Shown here piece after piece: positions 33,913-41,581 of a DNA stretch of 64,000 nucleotides. Each line of letters opens with the position of its first letter. The first letter of the stretch is position 1. Both the position numbers and the translations under genes were made by a program. This DNA comes from Blastococcus sp. HT6-4 (lineage in GTDB: Bacteria > Actinomycetota > Actinomycetes > Mycobacteriales > Geodermatophilaceae), in the NCBI RefSeq assembly GCF_039679125.1, contig NZ_CP155551.1, positions 3,224,001 to 3,288,000 of the forward strand, written 5' to 3'. The notes beneath the pieces were generated by a model that had not been told where the DNA came from, ran no database searches, and saw only the letters and a list, made by a program, of their open reading frames with translations.

Positions 33913-35478
33913 TCAGACGCAGGGGGCCTCGCCGACCGATCCCGACCGGCCGAACTGCATAGCGTCGACGGTCTGGCCGTCGGAACTGAAGAACTGGGCC
34001 TGCATGCCATCGCGGATCTCGGTGAAGCGGGTGGTCATCGCGTCGATGGGGTCGGCGTCCGCGGCCACCGCCGGGTAGTCGGCCAGCAGCCGGGTCACCG
34101 GATCACCCAGTCGAAGGCCAGTGTCTGTGGCCGGGGTGGGCCCAGAGGCGCTACCGCCCAGCGCCGCGCCGACGGTGACCTCGCCGCCCAGGATGCCGAA
34201 GGTGACCGCCGGCAACCCCGGCAGGGTCGCCTGCAGGCATCCGCCGCCCATGTCGACGGTGGTGAACTGCTGCCCAAGTGCGGCCTCGGCGACCGCGCGG
34301 GTGTCGCCCCAGTCGAACTTGCCCGCGAATCCGGTCAGCGACAGGGTCGACGGGCCGGTGTACCCGGCGTCTAGGCGGGTGTCCGCGACGCGGACGGCTG
34401 CGACCACCTCGTCCAAGGCCGGGCCATGCTCGACGATCTTCACATGGCCGCAGCTGGCCGCGACGGTGGCCAGCAGGTAGGGAGCCACGCCGGTTGGCGA
34501 GATCGTTCCGGTGCCCACGTCGTCCAGGCCAGCGTTGTCCAGCCAGGGCACAACCAGTGCCCCCAGGCCCAGCTGGTACCAGGTGTCGGTTGTCACCCGG
34601 CAGGGCGTGATGCCATTGGTGAGGTCGGTCTGGCCTGCTGGCGGGCGGCGGTCAGGGCCGCTGAACAGGTATCCCTGCGCGGAGGACCGATCGACGATGC
34701 CGTCACCGCCGAGCGGCAGCGTGTACAAGGTGTGCCCGAACGCGGTGCGCTCGACAGTGACGTCCCCGGCTATGGAGGTCAGCTGTACTCCGGCGGGGAA
34801 GTACGCGGGCACGGAGCCGCAGCCGCCCTCGTCCCCGTCGGCCAGCTTCTGGGTCTCGAGGTGAACACCGAGACAGAAGCCGCCGTCACCAGTGCCGGTG
34901 AAGATGTTGGGTAAGTCCGCCCCGCCGGACAAGAACGCCTCCTTCGCCTTCGCCCAGTTGGTCCCGCCGAACGGTGATCCGGTCCACGGTGTGGCGAGGG
35001 TGACCACGGCCCCCACATGCGCGGCGGTCAACGGCGGCGAGGCGTATCGGCTCATGAACGCGTATCGGGTGGCGATGCCGCCCATCGAGTGCGCCACAAC
35101 GATCACTCGCTGACCACCGGAGACCTGCGACACCGCGCGGACGAACTCAGCGAGGCAGGCGGCGATGTGCCCGTTGTTCGCCCAGTAAGAGGAGTACTTG
35201 CCGTAGTCGAACAGGTAGGTGGCGATGTGCCCGTCGAGGCGTCCTTCGATGCGGCCGGCCAGCTCGGTCAACGGCTTCCCCGTCCAGCCGTGCACGAGCA
35301 CGACCGGCCGGGCATCGGAGACCTGTGGTGCTGCCGGCGTCGGCGTGCGTGGGTCCAAGCACGCCGAGCCTGGCGCGGCCGTGGCCAGCCCGGCGGAACC
35401 GGTGAGGACCAGCATGGCGCTGAGCGCCGCGGTGACCAGCACCGCCCACCGGCGGCGGGAGGCCACCCGCCGTCTCAT
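33913..35478 (-). CDS. Secreted alpha/beta-hydrolase (lipase-like)
   Basis: The 521-residue protein has an N-terminal signal: MRRRVASRRR, then a hydrophobic core ending ATAAPG, probably cleaved after an Ala-x-Ala-like site. The lipase fold is shown by VVLVHGWTG (oxyanion loop, about 59-67) and VVAHSMGGIA, with nucleophile Ser131 in the A-H-S-M-G context. The acid may lie in GGDGIVDRSS and the His in SCGHVKIVEH. A C-terminal extension of about 150 residues is beta-rich and unassigned. The ATG overlaps the stop of the upstream gene (ATGA), so the two are coupled. Substrate unknown; lipid or ester hydrolysis outside the cell is inferred. Confidence 0.8.
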   Translation of the reverse strand: MRRRVASRRRWAVLVTAALSAMLVLTGSAGLATAAPGSACLDPRTPTPAAPQVSDARPVVLVHGWTGKPLTELAGRIEGRLDGHIATYLFDYGKYSSYWANNGHIAACLAEFVRAVSQVSGGQRVIVVAHSMGGIATRYAFMSRYASPPLTAAHVGAVVTLATPWTGSPFGGTNWAKAKEAFLSGGADLPNIFTGTGDGGFCLGVHLETQKLADGDEGGCGSVPAYFPAGVQLTSIAGDVTVERTAFGHTLYTLPLGGDGIVDRSSAQGYLFSGPDRRPPAGQTDLTNGITPCRVTTDTWYQLGLGALVVPWLDNAGLDDVGTGTISPTGVAPYLLATVAASCGHVKIVEHGPALDEVVAAVRVADTRLDAGYTGPSTLSLTGFAGKFDWGDTRAVAEAALGQQFTTVDMGGGCLQATLPGLPAVTFGILGGEVTVGAALGGSASGPTPATDTGLRLGDPVTRLLADYPAVAADADPIDAMTTRFTEIRDGMQAQFFSSDGQTVDAMQFGRSGSVGEAPCV

Positions 35479-36038
35479 GCCGGCTCCGTCTGGGCCAAGT
35501 ACCACTGACCGTCCTTCATGACGAGGAGGAGCGACCAGGTTGCCGGCGGCGTTCCGGTGATGGCGGTGACCGTGGCCACCCCATCCCCGAGGCTCTCGAA
35601 GGAGCCGATGTCGATGTCTAAAGACCCAAGATCGGCCAACGCATCGACCGCGGCAGGATCAAGCGGCTGAGAAGAAGCCACGTCGAGGACCGCCCGCAGC
35701 CCGGCCTCGGTGCCCGAAGTCACCCCTGCGGAAATCTCCTCAGCGCGGGCGGCATCCAGCGCCCCCGCAGAGCGGCTTTTCCCACCCCCGAGCGCCTGAT
35801 CGTCCACGGCCATCGCGTCCTCGTCATGCGCGACGGTGTTGCGGCCCGGGGGGCTGCTCGGGGAGCTGGTGGGCGACGACGTACCCGCGCCCGAGGAGCT
35901 TGGCGCCGAATCCGCCGTGGCACCGTCAGAGTCGCCAAGCTCGCCAGTGGGGAGAAACACCGCCAAGCCGATAGCGACGGCCACAGCCACGGCCACAGCC
36001 ACAGCGACAGCGGGTCGGCGCCTCCTGTTCAACGGCAC
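35475..36038 (-). CDS. Membrane-anchored extracytoplasmic protein with repetitive membrane segment
   Basis: GTG start after GGGAGG. The basic N-terminus VPLNRRRRP is followed by a membrane segment made of alternating Ala-Val (AVAVAVAVAVAV), encoded by a hexanucleotide repeat. A Ser/Pro-rich linker and a small alpha/beta domain of about 100 residues follow, ending WSLLLVMKDGQWYLAQTEPA. This ending resembles small NTF2-like/SnoaL-type secreted domains. The stop overlaps the start of the lipase-like gene (ATGA), so it is probably its partner or anchor. Function unknown. Confidence 0.65.
   Translation of the reverse strand: MPLNRRRRPAVAVAVAVAVAVAIGLAVFLPTGELGDSDGATADSAPSSSGAGTSSPTSSPSSPPGRNTVAHDEDAMAVDDQALGGGKSRSAGALDAARAEEISAGVTSGTEAGLRAVLDVASSQPLDPAAVDALADLGSLDIDIGSFESLGDGVATVTAITGTPPATWSLLLVMKDGQWYLAQTEPA
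35974..36009 (-). repeat. Hexanucleotide repeat inside the membrane segment
   Basis: Six imperfect 6-bp units (GCCACA, GCCACG or GCGACA on the plus strand) encode the Ala-Val run. Slippage would change the length of the membrane helix by two residues per unit without shifting the frame. Confidence 0.7.
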
Positions 36039-36382
36039 GGGCGCCCCCTCCCGCAAGGATCCGGATGGTGCCGGAGCCGTCAAGCTAGCAGCCACACGCC
36101 TGGCCGGAGTGAAAATGTTCCACGGCGCCGGCGCAGGAAACGGTGCTCCGCCGAGGGACACTCCCGGCCGCCGTCGGCGGCGGCCGCCAAGCCCAACGCG
36201 GTCCGGGGCTCCGATGTCGGAGGGTCGGCGGCCCATCGGCAAGACCGGCTCCTCGTCTGGGCGGCTGGTAGTTCGACGCGCCGTTTGCTCCAGACCGAGC
36301 TAGGCCGGCGGTGCGGCGGCGCACAAGACTTCGGGGCGACGGACGGCGGAATCCGCTCCTGTTTCACGCGGCGGTGCCGCGT
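36039..36382. other. Intergenic region near the right inverted repeat
   Basis: Apart from the 24-bp repeat and an adjacent GGCCGCCG/CGGCGGCC hairpin (36,166-36,185), I see no gene or clear promoter here. Confidence 0.5.
36145..36168 (-). repeat. Right 24-bp inverted repeat
   Basis: Perfect complement of 12,426-12,449 (core GAGTGTCCCTCGGCGGAGC on the minus strand). Unlike the left copy it has no tandem sub-repeats, so the two ends are asymmetric. Confidence 0.8.
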
Positions 36383-36540
36383 CTAGTCGGCCGCGATGAG
36401 CTGGTGGTACAGGGTCCGCTCGCCCTCGGTCAGCTGCGGCACCGGTCGCGCCGGACGCGGGCCGAGCGGCGTGCCGTTCTTGTCGGCGTTGGCGCCGAAG
36501 GTCTCCCAGATGACTCTGCGTGACGCCCCTTCCCGGGGGA
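36383..36540 (-). pseudogene. 3'-terminal gene fragment at the comM junction
   Basis: A minus-strand frame of about 52 codons ends in TAG and reads VIWETFGANADKNGTPLGPR and PVPQLTEGERTLYHQLIAAD. It looks like the real C-terminus of a protein, but has no ATG, GTG or TTG start. A stop lies immediately upstream, at the junction with comM. It is probably the tail of an element gene cut by integration or rearrangement. Family not recognised. Confidence 0.5.
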
Positions 36541-36570
36541 CCTACCGTTCTCATGCCTCGTCCATGAAGA
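36541..36570. other. Probable right attachment-site junction in comM
   Basis: ComM homology ends abruptly at ...GVLFMDEA, after GACGAGGC on the minus strand. Intact family members continue with PEF and about 200 more residues. The sequence beyond is unrelated and stops at once. This marks the element boundary to within a few bases; the crossover dinucleotide cannot be fixed without the left junction. Confidence 0.6.
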
Positions 36571-37471
36571 GGACCCCGCGATGCGCGCGGCAGATCGCAC
36601 CCGGCCGGATCTGGCCCGAGCCACCCCCGATGAGCGCCGCCATCGTGGCGGAGTGGTGCGGGGCCTCGAACGTCGGCCGGGTGACCAGGGGCGCGTCCGG
36701 CGGCAGCGTCCCGGCGATCGAGTGAATGGCGGTGACCTCCAGGGCCGCCTGCTCGTCCAGCGCCGGCAGCAGCCCGGGCAGCCGCTCGGCGAGCATCGTC
36801 TTCCCGGCCCCCGGTGGGCCGGTGAGGAAGAGGTGGTGACCACCGGCGGCGGCCACCTCGACCGCACGACGTCCCGCCGCCTGCCCCACCACGTCGGCGA
36901 GGTCGGGCACCGGCGGCTGCGCGGGCAGCGGGCCGCGCTCGTAGGGCTGCAGCACCGAGGCGCCCCGCAGGTGTTCGACCAGCTGGGTCAGGCTCTCCAC
37001 GGCCAGCACCTCGATGTGGTCGACGAGCGCCGCCTCGGCCGCGTTGGCCGTCGGGACGACGACCTGCGAGTGCCCGGCCCGTGCGGCGGCGAGCACGGCC
37101 GGGAGGACGCCGCGGATCGCCCGCACCGACCCGTCGAGCCCGAGTTCCCCGAGCAGCACCAGCCGGTCGACCGCCCGGCGGCGCACCGCGCCCGCGGCGG
37201 CCAGCACCGCCGCGGCCAGGGCGAGGTCGAAGCCGCTGCCCTGCTTCGGCATGGACGCGGGGGAGAGCCCGATGGTGATCCGGCGGGCCGGGAACTCGCC
37301 GCCGGCGTTGACCACGGCCGCGCGGACCCGGTCCACCGACTGCCGCACCACCGCGTCGGGCAGGCCGACGAGGACCACCCCGGGCAACCCGGCCGCGATG
37401 TCGACCTCCACCTCCACCATCGCGCCCTGGACCCCGGCGAGGCCGACCGACCAGGTGCGCGCGAGCGTCAC
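36551..37471 (-). pseudogene. comM: comM/yifB, truncated (N-terminal 306 codons)
   Basis: The protein shows the family's N-terminal ATPase-associated domain (VGLAGVQGAMVEVEVDIAAG, LPGVVLVGLPDAVVRQS, SPASMPKQGSGFDLALA) and the AAA core with Walker A TGPPGAGKTM (residues 218-225). It then ends inside Walker B (GVLFMDEA). Full-length ComM/YifB proteins are about 500 residues, so the AAA core is incomplete and the protein should be inactive. In other bacteria ComM is a branch-migration helicase for natural transformation. The GTG start overlaps the yraN stop by 4 nt, the usual actinobacterial arrangement; dprA would normally follow. The truncation coincides with the element boundary. Confidence 0.93.
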
Positions 37472-37836
37472 GAGAACGCCGCCGGCAGGTGCGTCACCAG
37501 GGCCGGGCGCTCCGGGCGCTCCGGGCGCACCAGGACGCCGACGACGTCGAACCGCACCTCGGGGGCGTGCTCGTCGTGCGCGGCCAGCCAGCGCTGGGCC
37601 AGCACCCGCAGCCGCCGCTGCTTGGCCGGCGTCACCGCCTCGGCGGGCTGGCCGTAGCCGGTGCCCCGCCGGGTCTTGACCTCGCAGAAGACGAGGGCGT
37701 CCCGGTCGCGGGCGACGACGTCGAGCTCACCCTCCCGGCAGCGCCAGTTGCGGTCGAGGACGCGCAGCCCGCGATCGGTCAGGTAGGCGACGGCGATCCG
37801 CTCACCGCGGGCACCGAGATCAGTGGTGGGAGGCAC
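37468..37836 (-). CDS. yraN: YraN/UPF0102 family endonuclease-like protein
   Basis: The 122-residue protein has the UPF0102 nuclease-like fold: GERIAVAYLTDRGLRVLDRN, then CREGELDVVARDRDALVFCE and VKTRRG. It carries the E...D...ExK residues (Glu-Leu-Asp, then Glu-Val-Lys) of Holliday-junction-resolvase-type enzymes. Its biological role is unknown. It is coupled to comM by a 4-nt overlap. The length is normal for the family. Confidence 0.92.
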   Translation of the reverse strand: MPPTTDLGARGERIAVAYLTDRGLRVLDRNWRCREGELDVVARDRDALVFCEVKTRRGTGYGQPAEAVTPAKQRRLRVLAQRWLAAHDEHAPEVRFDVVGVLVRPERPERPALVTHLPAAFS

Positions 37837-37920
37837 TCCCCGACCGTGCCGCGCGGACGCGCCCGGACCCAGGGCCGGCGCTCGTCTGTGGACGACGCCG
37901 GCGCCTGTGGACGGATGCCG

Positions 37921-38241
37921 CTACGGCAGGCGGGGGCCGTCCGGCAGCTCGAGGTCGGGCTTGTCGAGCTCCTCGACGTTGACGTCCTTGAACGTCAGCA
38001 CGCGGACGTTCCGGACGAACCGGGCCGGCCGGTACATGTCCCACACCCAGGCGTCGGAGAGCTTCAGCTCGAAGAAGACCTCTCCCCCGGCCTCCCGCAC
38101 CTGCAGGTCGACGGAGTTGGCCAGGTAGAACCGGCGTTCGGTCTCCACCACGTAGGTGAACTGCCGGACGATGTCCCGGTACTCGCGATAGAGCTGGAGC
38201 TCCATCTCGGTCTCGTACTTCTCGAGGTCTTCGGTGCTCAT
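37921..38241 (-). CDS. DUF2469 protein
   Basis: This 106-residue conserved actinobacterial protein starts MSTEDLEKYETEMELQLYRE and contains FTYVVETERRFYLANSVDLQ and DAWVWDMYRPARFV, the DUF2469 signature. It always lies between rnhB and yraN in actinobacteria, as here. The ATG overlaps the rnhB stop (ATGA). Function unknown; the position suggests a link to RNA or DNA metabolism. Confidence 0.93.
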   Translation of the reverse strand: MSTEDLEKYETEMELQLYREYRDIVRQFTYVVETERRFYLANSVDLQVREAGGEVFFELKLSDAWVWDMYRPARFVRNVRVLTFKDVNVEELDKPDLELPDGPRLP

Positions 38242-39026
38242 CGGTCCTCGGTGCTCAGCAGGGCTCGGGACACAGGGCGCATGGCCCCATCATCGACCAT
38301 GGCACCCGAACCGGTCAGCCGGGCCGTCCGCGCGGCGTGCGCGGCGTGCGCCCTGGCGACGTTGACGTAGCGCATCCGGTGCTCGGGACACGGGCCGTGG
38401 CGCTCCAGGGCGGCGGTGTGCACGTCGGTGATGTAGCCCTTGTGACCGGCGAAGTCGTACTCGGGCCAGCGCTCGTGCAGGTCGAGCATGATGCGGTCGC
38501 GGGTAACCTTGGCCAGCACGGAGGCGGCGGCGATGCACGCCGCGACCCGGTCGCCCTTCCAGACGGCCAGCCCCGGCCGGGCGAGCCCGGACACCGGGAA
38601 GCCGTCGGTCAGCACGTAGTCCGGGCCGGGGTCCAGGGTGCTGACGGCGCGGCGCAGCGCCTCCATGTTGGTGACGTGCATGCCACGGGCGTCGAGGTCC
38701 TCGACCGGCAGGACGACCACCGACCAGGACACCGCGCGCTCGACGACCTCGGCGTAGACCCGCTCCCGGGTGGCCGGGCTGAGCAGCTTGGAGTCGGCCA
38801 GACCGGGAACGCGGCCCCGGCGCCCGGCCGGCAGGATGCAGGCGGCCGCGACCAGGGGGCCGGCGCAGGCGCCCCGCCCGGCCTCGTCGGCCCCGGCGAT
38901 CACCTCGAAGCCGCGCCGGCGCAGCGTGCGCTCCATGTCCCAGAGCGCGTCGGGCCGCTCGTCGGCGAGCACCCGCCGGGCACTGGCCGCGGGGGCGGAG
39001 CGGAGGTGGGTGGGACGAGCAGCCAT
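38238..39026 (-). CDS. rnhB: Ribonuclease HII
   Basis: RNase HII cleaves RNA in RNA-DNA hybrids and starts removal of single ribonucleotides from DNA. The 262-residue protein has the catalytic GADEAGRGACAGPLVAAA (Asp-Glu pair), DSKLLSP, a later Asp in YVLTDGFPV, and KGDRVAACIAAASVLAKVTRD. A long Arg/Ala N-terminus precedes the domain, and a His/Ala-rich tail extends beyond the usual end. It is coupled to DUF2469. A strong hairpin lies upstream, so it probably has its own promoter in 39,027-39,084. Confidence 0.95.
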   Translation of the reverse strand: MAARPTHLRSAPAASARRVLADERPDALWDMERTLRRRGFEVIAGADEAGRGACAGPLVAAACILPAGRRGRVPGLADSKLLSPATRERVYAEVVERAVSWSVVVLPVEDLDARGMHVTNMEALRRAVSTLDPGPDYVLTDGFPVSGLARPGLAVWKGDRVAACIAAASVLAKVTRDRIMLDLHERWPEYDFAGHKGYITDVHTAALERHGPCPEHRMRYVNVARAHAAHAARTARLTGSGAMVDDGAMRPVSRALLSTEDR

Positions 39027-39084
39027 CGCTGCACGACAGTACGACGCGGCGGGGACACGTCGCGGTCGGACACCCGCGCCGAAC

Positions 39085-39125
39085 GCACCGCAGGCCGGCC
39101 CCGTGACGGGGCCGGCCCGCGGTGC
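39085..39125 (-). terminator. Strong hairpin between regulator gene and rnhB
   Basis: Near-perfect stem GCACCGC-AGGCCGGCCCCGT / ACGGGGCCGGCC-CGCGGTGC with a tiny loop, 22 nt after the regulator stop. Likely terminator of the regulator transcript. Confidence 0.8.
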
Positions 39126-39146
39126 GGTGCCGAGGGAGCCGACGGA

Positions 39147-39869
39147 TCAGACGTCGGCGGCCATGTCGGGTTCGGCGGCCTGCAGCGAGTGCGCACCGCA
39201 GGTGCAGCCCGGCGAGCGGGACGAGAGCACGAGGGAGACCGCGTGCGCCCGGTCGCGGGCCCCCAGCTTGCGCAGGATGGCCTTGACGTGGGACTTGACG
39301 GTGTCCTCGCTGATGAAGAGGTTGCGCCCGATCTGCCGGTTGGACTGCCCCTGCAGCAGCTCGTCGAGGACGTCCTGCTCCCGTCGGGTCAGCGGCACCT
39401 CGGGGGTGAAGGGCTTCGCGGCCGGCACGGCCGACGGCTCCACCCGGCGGATCTGCGGGTCGACCACGACCCGGCCGGCACGGGCGGCCAGGATGGCCCA
39501 GCCGAGCAGCGTCGGCGAGGTGTTGATCATCAGGTAACCGCGGATACCGGCGGCGAGGGCCTCGTTGACCACGGCCGGGTCCTCGGAGGTCGCCAGGGCG
39601 ACGATCGTGACCCGGGGGAAGCGGCGGCGCAGGTCGCGGCAGGCGTTCAGCGTCGCCGCCCGGCCGGAGCCCAGCTCCACCACGACGGCGTCGGGGCGGG
39701 CGGTCTCGACGAGGGTGAGCGCGCGGCGCAGCTCGCCGGGGGTGCCGACCGACTGCATGCCGGCGGTCTCGTTGATCATGCTGACCAGCCCCCGACGCAG
39801 GACGGGCGCGTCGGCGAGGAGGAGCACGCGGGTGACTCCGCGGGCGGTGCTCGCCATAGGTGCAGACAC
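39147..39869 (-). CDS. Orphan LuxR-type response regulator with atypical receiver
   Basis: The 240-residue protein has a receiver-like domain (residues about 14-125) and a C-terminal LuxR helix-turn-helix (LTRREQDVLDELLQGQSNRQ, IGRNLFISEDTVKSHVKAIL, RKLGA). In the receiver, the phosphorylated aspartate position reads VVVELGSG: a Glu replaces Asp, often a mimic of the phosphorylated state. The N-terminal acidic pair is reduced to one Asp (LLLADAPVL). No kinase gene is nearby. The last 25 residues contain CTCGAH, a possible metal or redox site. It sits inside the rplS-lepB-rnhB cluster but has its own promoter region and terminator. It is probably a phosphorylation-independent regulator; its targets are unknown. 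Confidence 0.88.
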   Translation of the reverse strand: MSAPMASTARGVTRVLLLADAPVLRRGLVSMINETAGMQSVGTPGELRRALTLVETARPDAVVVELGSGRAATLNACRDLRRRFPRVTIVALATSEDPAVVNEALAAGIRGYLMINTSPTLLGWAILAARAGRVVVDPQIRRVEPSAVPAAKPFTPEVPLTRREQDVLDELLQGQSNRQIGRNLFISEDTVKSHVKAILRKLGARDRAHAVSLVLSSRSPGCTCGAHSLQAAEPDMAADV

Positions 39870-39877
39870 AACTGACT

Positions 39878-39926
39878 CCGTTTCACTCCGGGAAGATGCA
39901 ATGTCTCCATCGGAAGGGTGAAACGG
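39878..39926. promoter_or_regulatory. Paired inverted repeat CCGTTTCAC / GTGAAACGG
   Basis: Perfect 9-bp inverted repeats at 39,878-39,886 and 39,918-39,926, centres 40 bp apart (about four helical turns), lie just upstream of the regulator start. This suits binding by a dimer pair or autoregulation by the LuxR-type protein. Confidence 0.5.
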
Positions 39927-39973
39927 TTGCTTGAATGCTTTTCCAGCTATTTTTGCGACTGGTAGCGCGCATC

Positions 39974-39993
39974 ACTCGCGACTACGCGCGAGT
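39974..39993. terminator. Small dyad between lepB end and regulator promoter
   Basis: ACTCGCG / CGCGAGT with a 6-nt loop, 24 nt beyond the lepB stop. Either a weak lepB terminator or an operator. Confidence 0.35.
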
Positions 39994-40016
39994 CACACGA
40001 GTAACCATGTCGACCA

Positions 40017-40970
40017 TTACGCCTCGGCGGGAATGGTGCGCGACCGGCGGCGCCGGCGCCATGCGCCCACCGGGACCGCGCCGGCCAGGCCCACCGCGTA
40101 CGGCAGGACGGCGACCGCGCCGGCCGCGGACACCCCGCCCTCGGCGGGCAGCACGGGGACAGGACCGGCGGCCTCGGTGTTCTGGATGTCCGGGGAATCG
40201 AGGAACCCGAACCGGTCCAGCGGCCAGACGATGACCGCGGCCTTCCCGATGACGTCGTCGACGCCGATCGTCCCGGCGTATTCGTCGGTCACGTGCTCGC
40301 GCGAATCCGCCGACGCGGCGCGGTGGTCACCCATCACCCACAGCCGCCCGTCGGGCACGGTCACCGGGCCGAACGCGCGGCGCTCGATCGGGCTGTCCTC
40401 GAAGATGTAGGGCTCCTCGAGCGGCTCGCCGTCCACGGTGACCCGGCCCTCGGTGTCGCAGCACGCCACCGTCTGGCCCTCGGTGGCGATGACCCGCTTG
40501 ACGAAGTCATCCTCGCGCGGCGGGGCGACACCGATCGCCCGCCCCAGCCACAGCAGCGCCCCGCTGACCCAGTTGTCGGGTTCGTCGACCGCGATCTCCG
40601 GCGTCCAGGTGTCGGGCCCGCGGAAGACGACGATGTCGCCGGGTTCGGGCTCACCGAACCAGTAGGGCACCTTGTTGACGAGCACGCGGTCGCCGGTGCA
40701 GCCGGTGCAGCCGTGCAGCGTCTGCTCCATCGAGCCGGACGGGATGAAGAACGCCTGCACGAAGAAGGTCTTGACCACCAGCGCCAGCACGAAGGCGATC
40801 AGCAGCAGGATCGGGAGCTCGCGCAGCAGCGAGCCCTTCCCGGCGGCCCGGTCACGGCGGCGGCCCGTGGCGGGCACGGCGCCCCCGGCGGTGGACGTCT
40901 CGTCGGGGTCCGGTTCGCCCGGTTGTCCCGGAACGACGTCGGCGGGCCCCCCGGGCCGGTCGCTGCTCAT
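40017..40970 (-). CDS. lepB: Signal peptidase I
   Basis: This membrane serine protease removes signal peptides from exported proteins. The 317-residue protein has an N-terminal cytoplasmic tail, one membrane anchor (LPILLLIAFVLALVVKTFFV, residues 52-71), the catalytic FIPSGSMEQTL (Ser80), and the general base Lys158 in DDFVKRVIA. GDHRAASADSRE is box E. A second hydrophobic stretch near the C-terminus (VSAAGAVAVLPYAVGLAGAV) ends in an Arg-rich tail and is probably a second membrane span. It follows rplS in the conserved cluster. Confidence 0.95.
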   Translation of the reverse strand: MSSDRPGGPADVVPGQPGEPDPDETSTAGGAVPATGRRRDRAAGKGSLLRELPILLLIAFVLALVVKTFFVQAFFIPSGSMEQTLHGCTGCTGDRVLVNKVPYWFGEPEPGDIVVFRGPDTWTPEIAVDEPDNWVSGALLWLGRAIGVAPPREDDFVKRVIATEGQTVACCDTEGRVTVDGEPLEEPYIFEDSPIERRAFGPVTVPDGRLWVMGDHRAASADSREHVTDEYAGTIGVDDVIGKAAVIVWPLDRFGFLDSPDIQNTEAAGPVPVLPAEGGVSAAGAVAVLPYAVGLAGAVPVGAWRRRRRSRTIPAEA

Positions 40971-41049
40971 CGATAGCCAGCGTACGACGCGGGTGGCCCG
41001 CCGAGATCCAGCCGGTGGAGCCGGCTGTCAGGCGTGTCCTCGCGGGAGG

Positions 41050-41406
41050 TCAGCGCGCGACGGTCTCGCGCTTCTCCTTGATCTTGGCGGCCTTGCCGCG
41101 CAGCTCGCGGAGGTAGTACAGCTTGGCGCGACGCACGTCACCGCGGGTGAGCACCTCGATCTTCTCGACGACCGGGGTGTGCACCGGGAAGGTCCGCTCG
41201 ACGCCGACACCGAAGCTCACCTTGCGGACGGTGAAGGTCTCGCGGATGCCACCGCCCTGGCGGCGGATGACGACGCCCTGGAAGACCTGGATGCGGGAGC
41301 GGTTGCCCTCGATGACGCGGACGTGCACCTTGACGGTGTCACCCGCGCGGAACGGGGGGACGTCGTCGCGCAACGAGTCGGCGTCGAGTGCGTCCAGCGT
41401 GTTCAT
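41050..41406 (-). CDS. rplS: 50S ribosomal protein L19
   Basis: L19 lies at the 30S-50S interface. The 118-residue protein shows the family pattern: [80 protein letters not shown]. The second ATG (41,406), with GAGGA 8 nt before it, is the likely start. A 175-nt upstream stretch holds a hairpin and tandem repeats and may be a regulatory leader. Confidence 0.96.
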   Translation of the reverse strand: MNTLDALDADSLRDDVPPFRAGDTVKVHVRVIEGNRSRIQVFQGVVIRRQGGGIRETFTVRKVSFGVGVERTFPVHTPVVEKIEVLTRGDVRRAKLYYLRELRGKAAKIKEKRETVAR

Positions 41407-41432
41407 CTCGGCAGTCCTCATGTTCTGGCTAC

Positions 41433-41500
41433 GTACTCAGCAGCGGGTACTCAGCAGCGGGTCGATCTCGGTCCGGACAGCGAAACGCCCCGGCTGTCCG
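41433..41500 (-). promoter_or_regulatory. Possible leader/attenuator upstream of rplS
   Basis: An 8-bp hairpin (CGGACAGC...GCTGTCCG, 41,474-41,500) and two exact 14-bp tandem copies of GTACTCAGCAGCGG (41,433-41,460) lie between the Nudix gene and rplS. L19 leaders regulate rplS in some other bacteria; no such element is established here. Confidence 0.35.
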
Positions 41501-41581
41501 TTCCCGGGGAGCTGCGGCTCCGCGAGGAGCTATCGACGACGGAGCCGTCGGTCAGCAGCGACTCTCTACTGTGCCACACCT

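Noticed and set aside
1..36550. tRNA gene as attachment site
   Set aside because: No cloverleaf or tRNA 3' end was seen at the boundary; the junction lies in comM instead.
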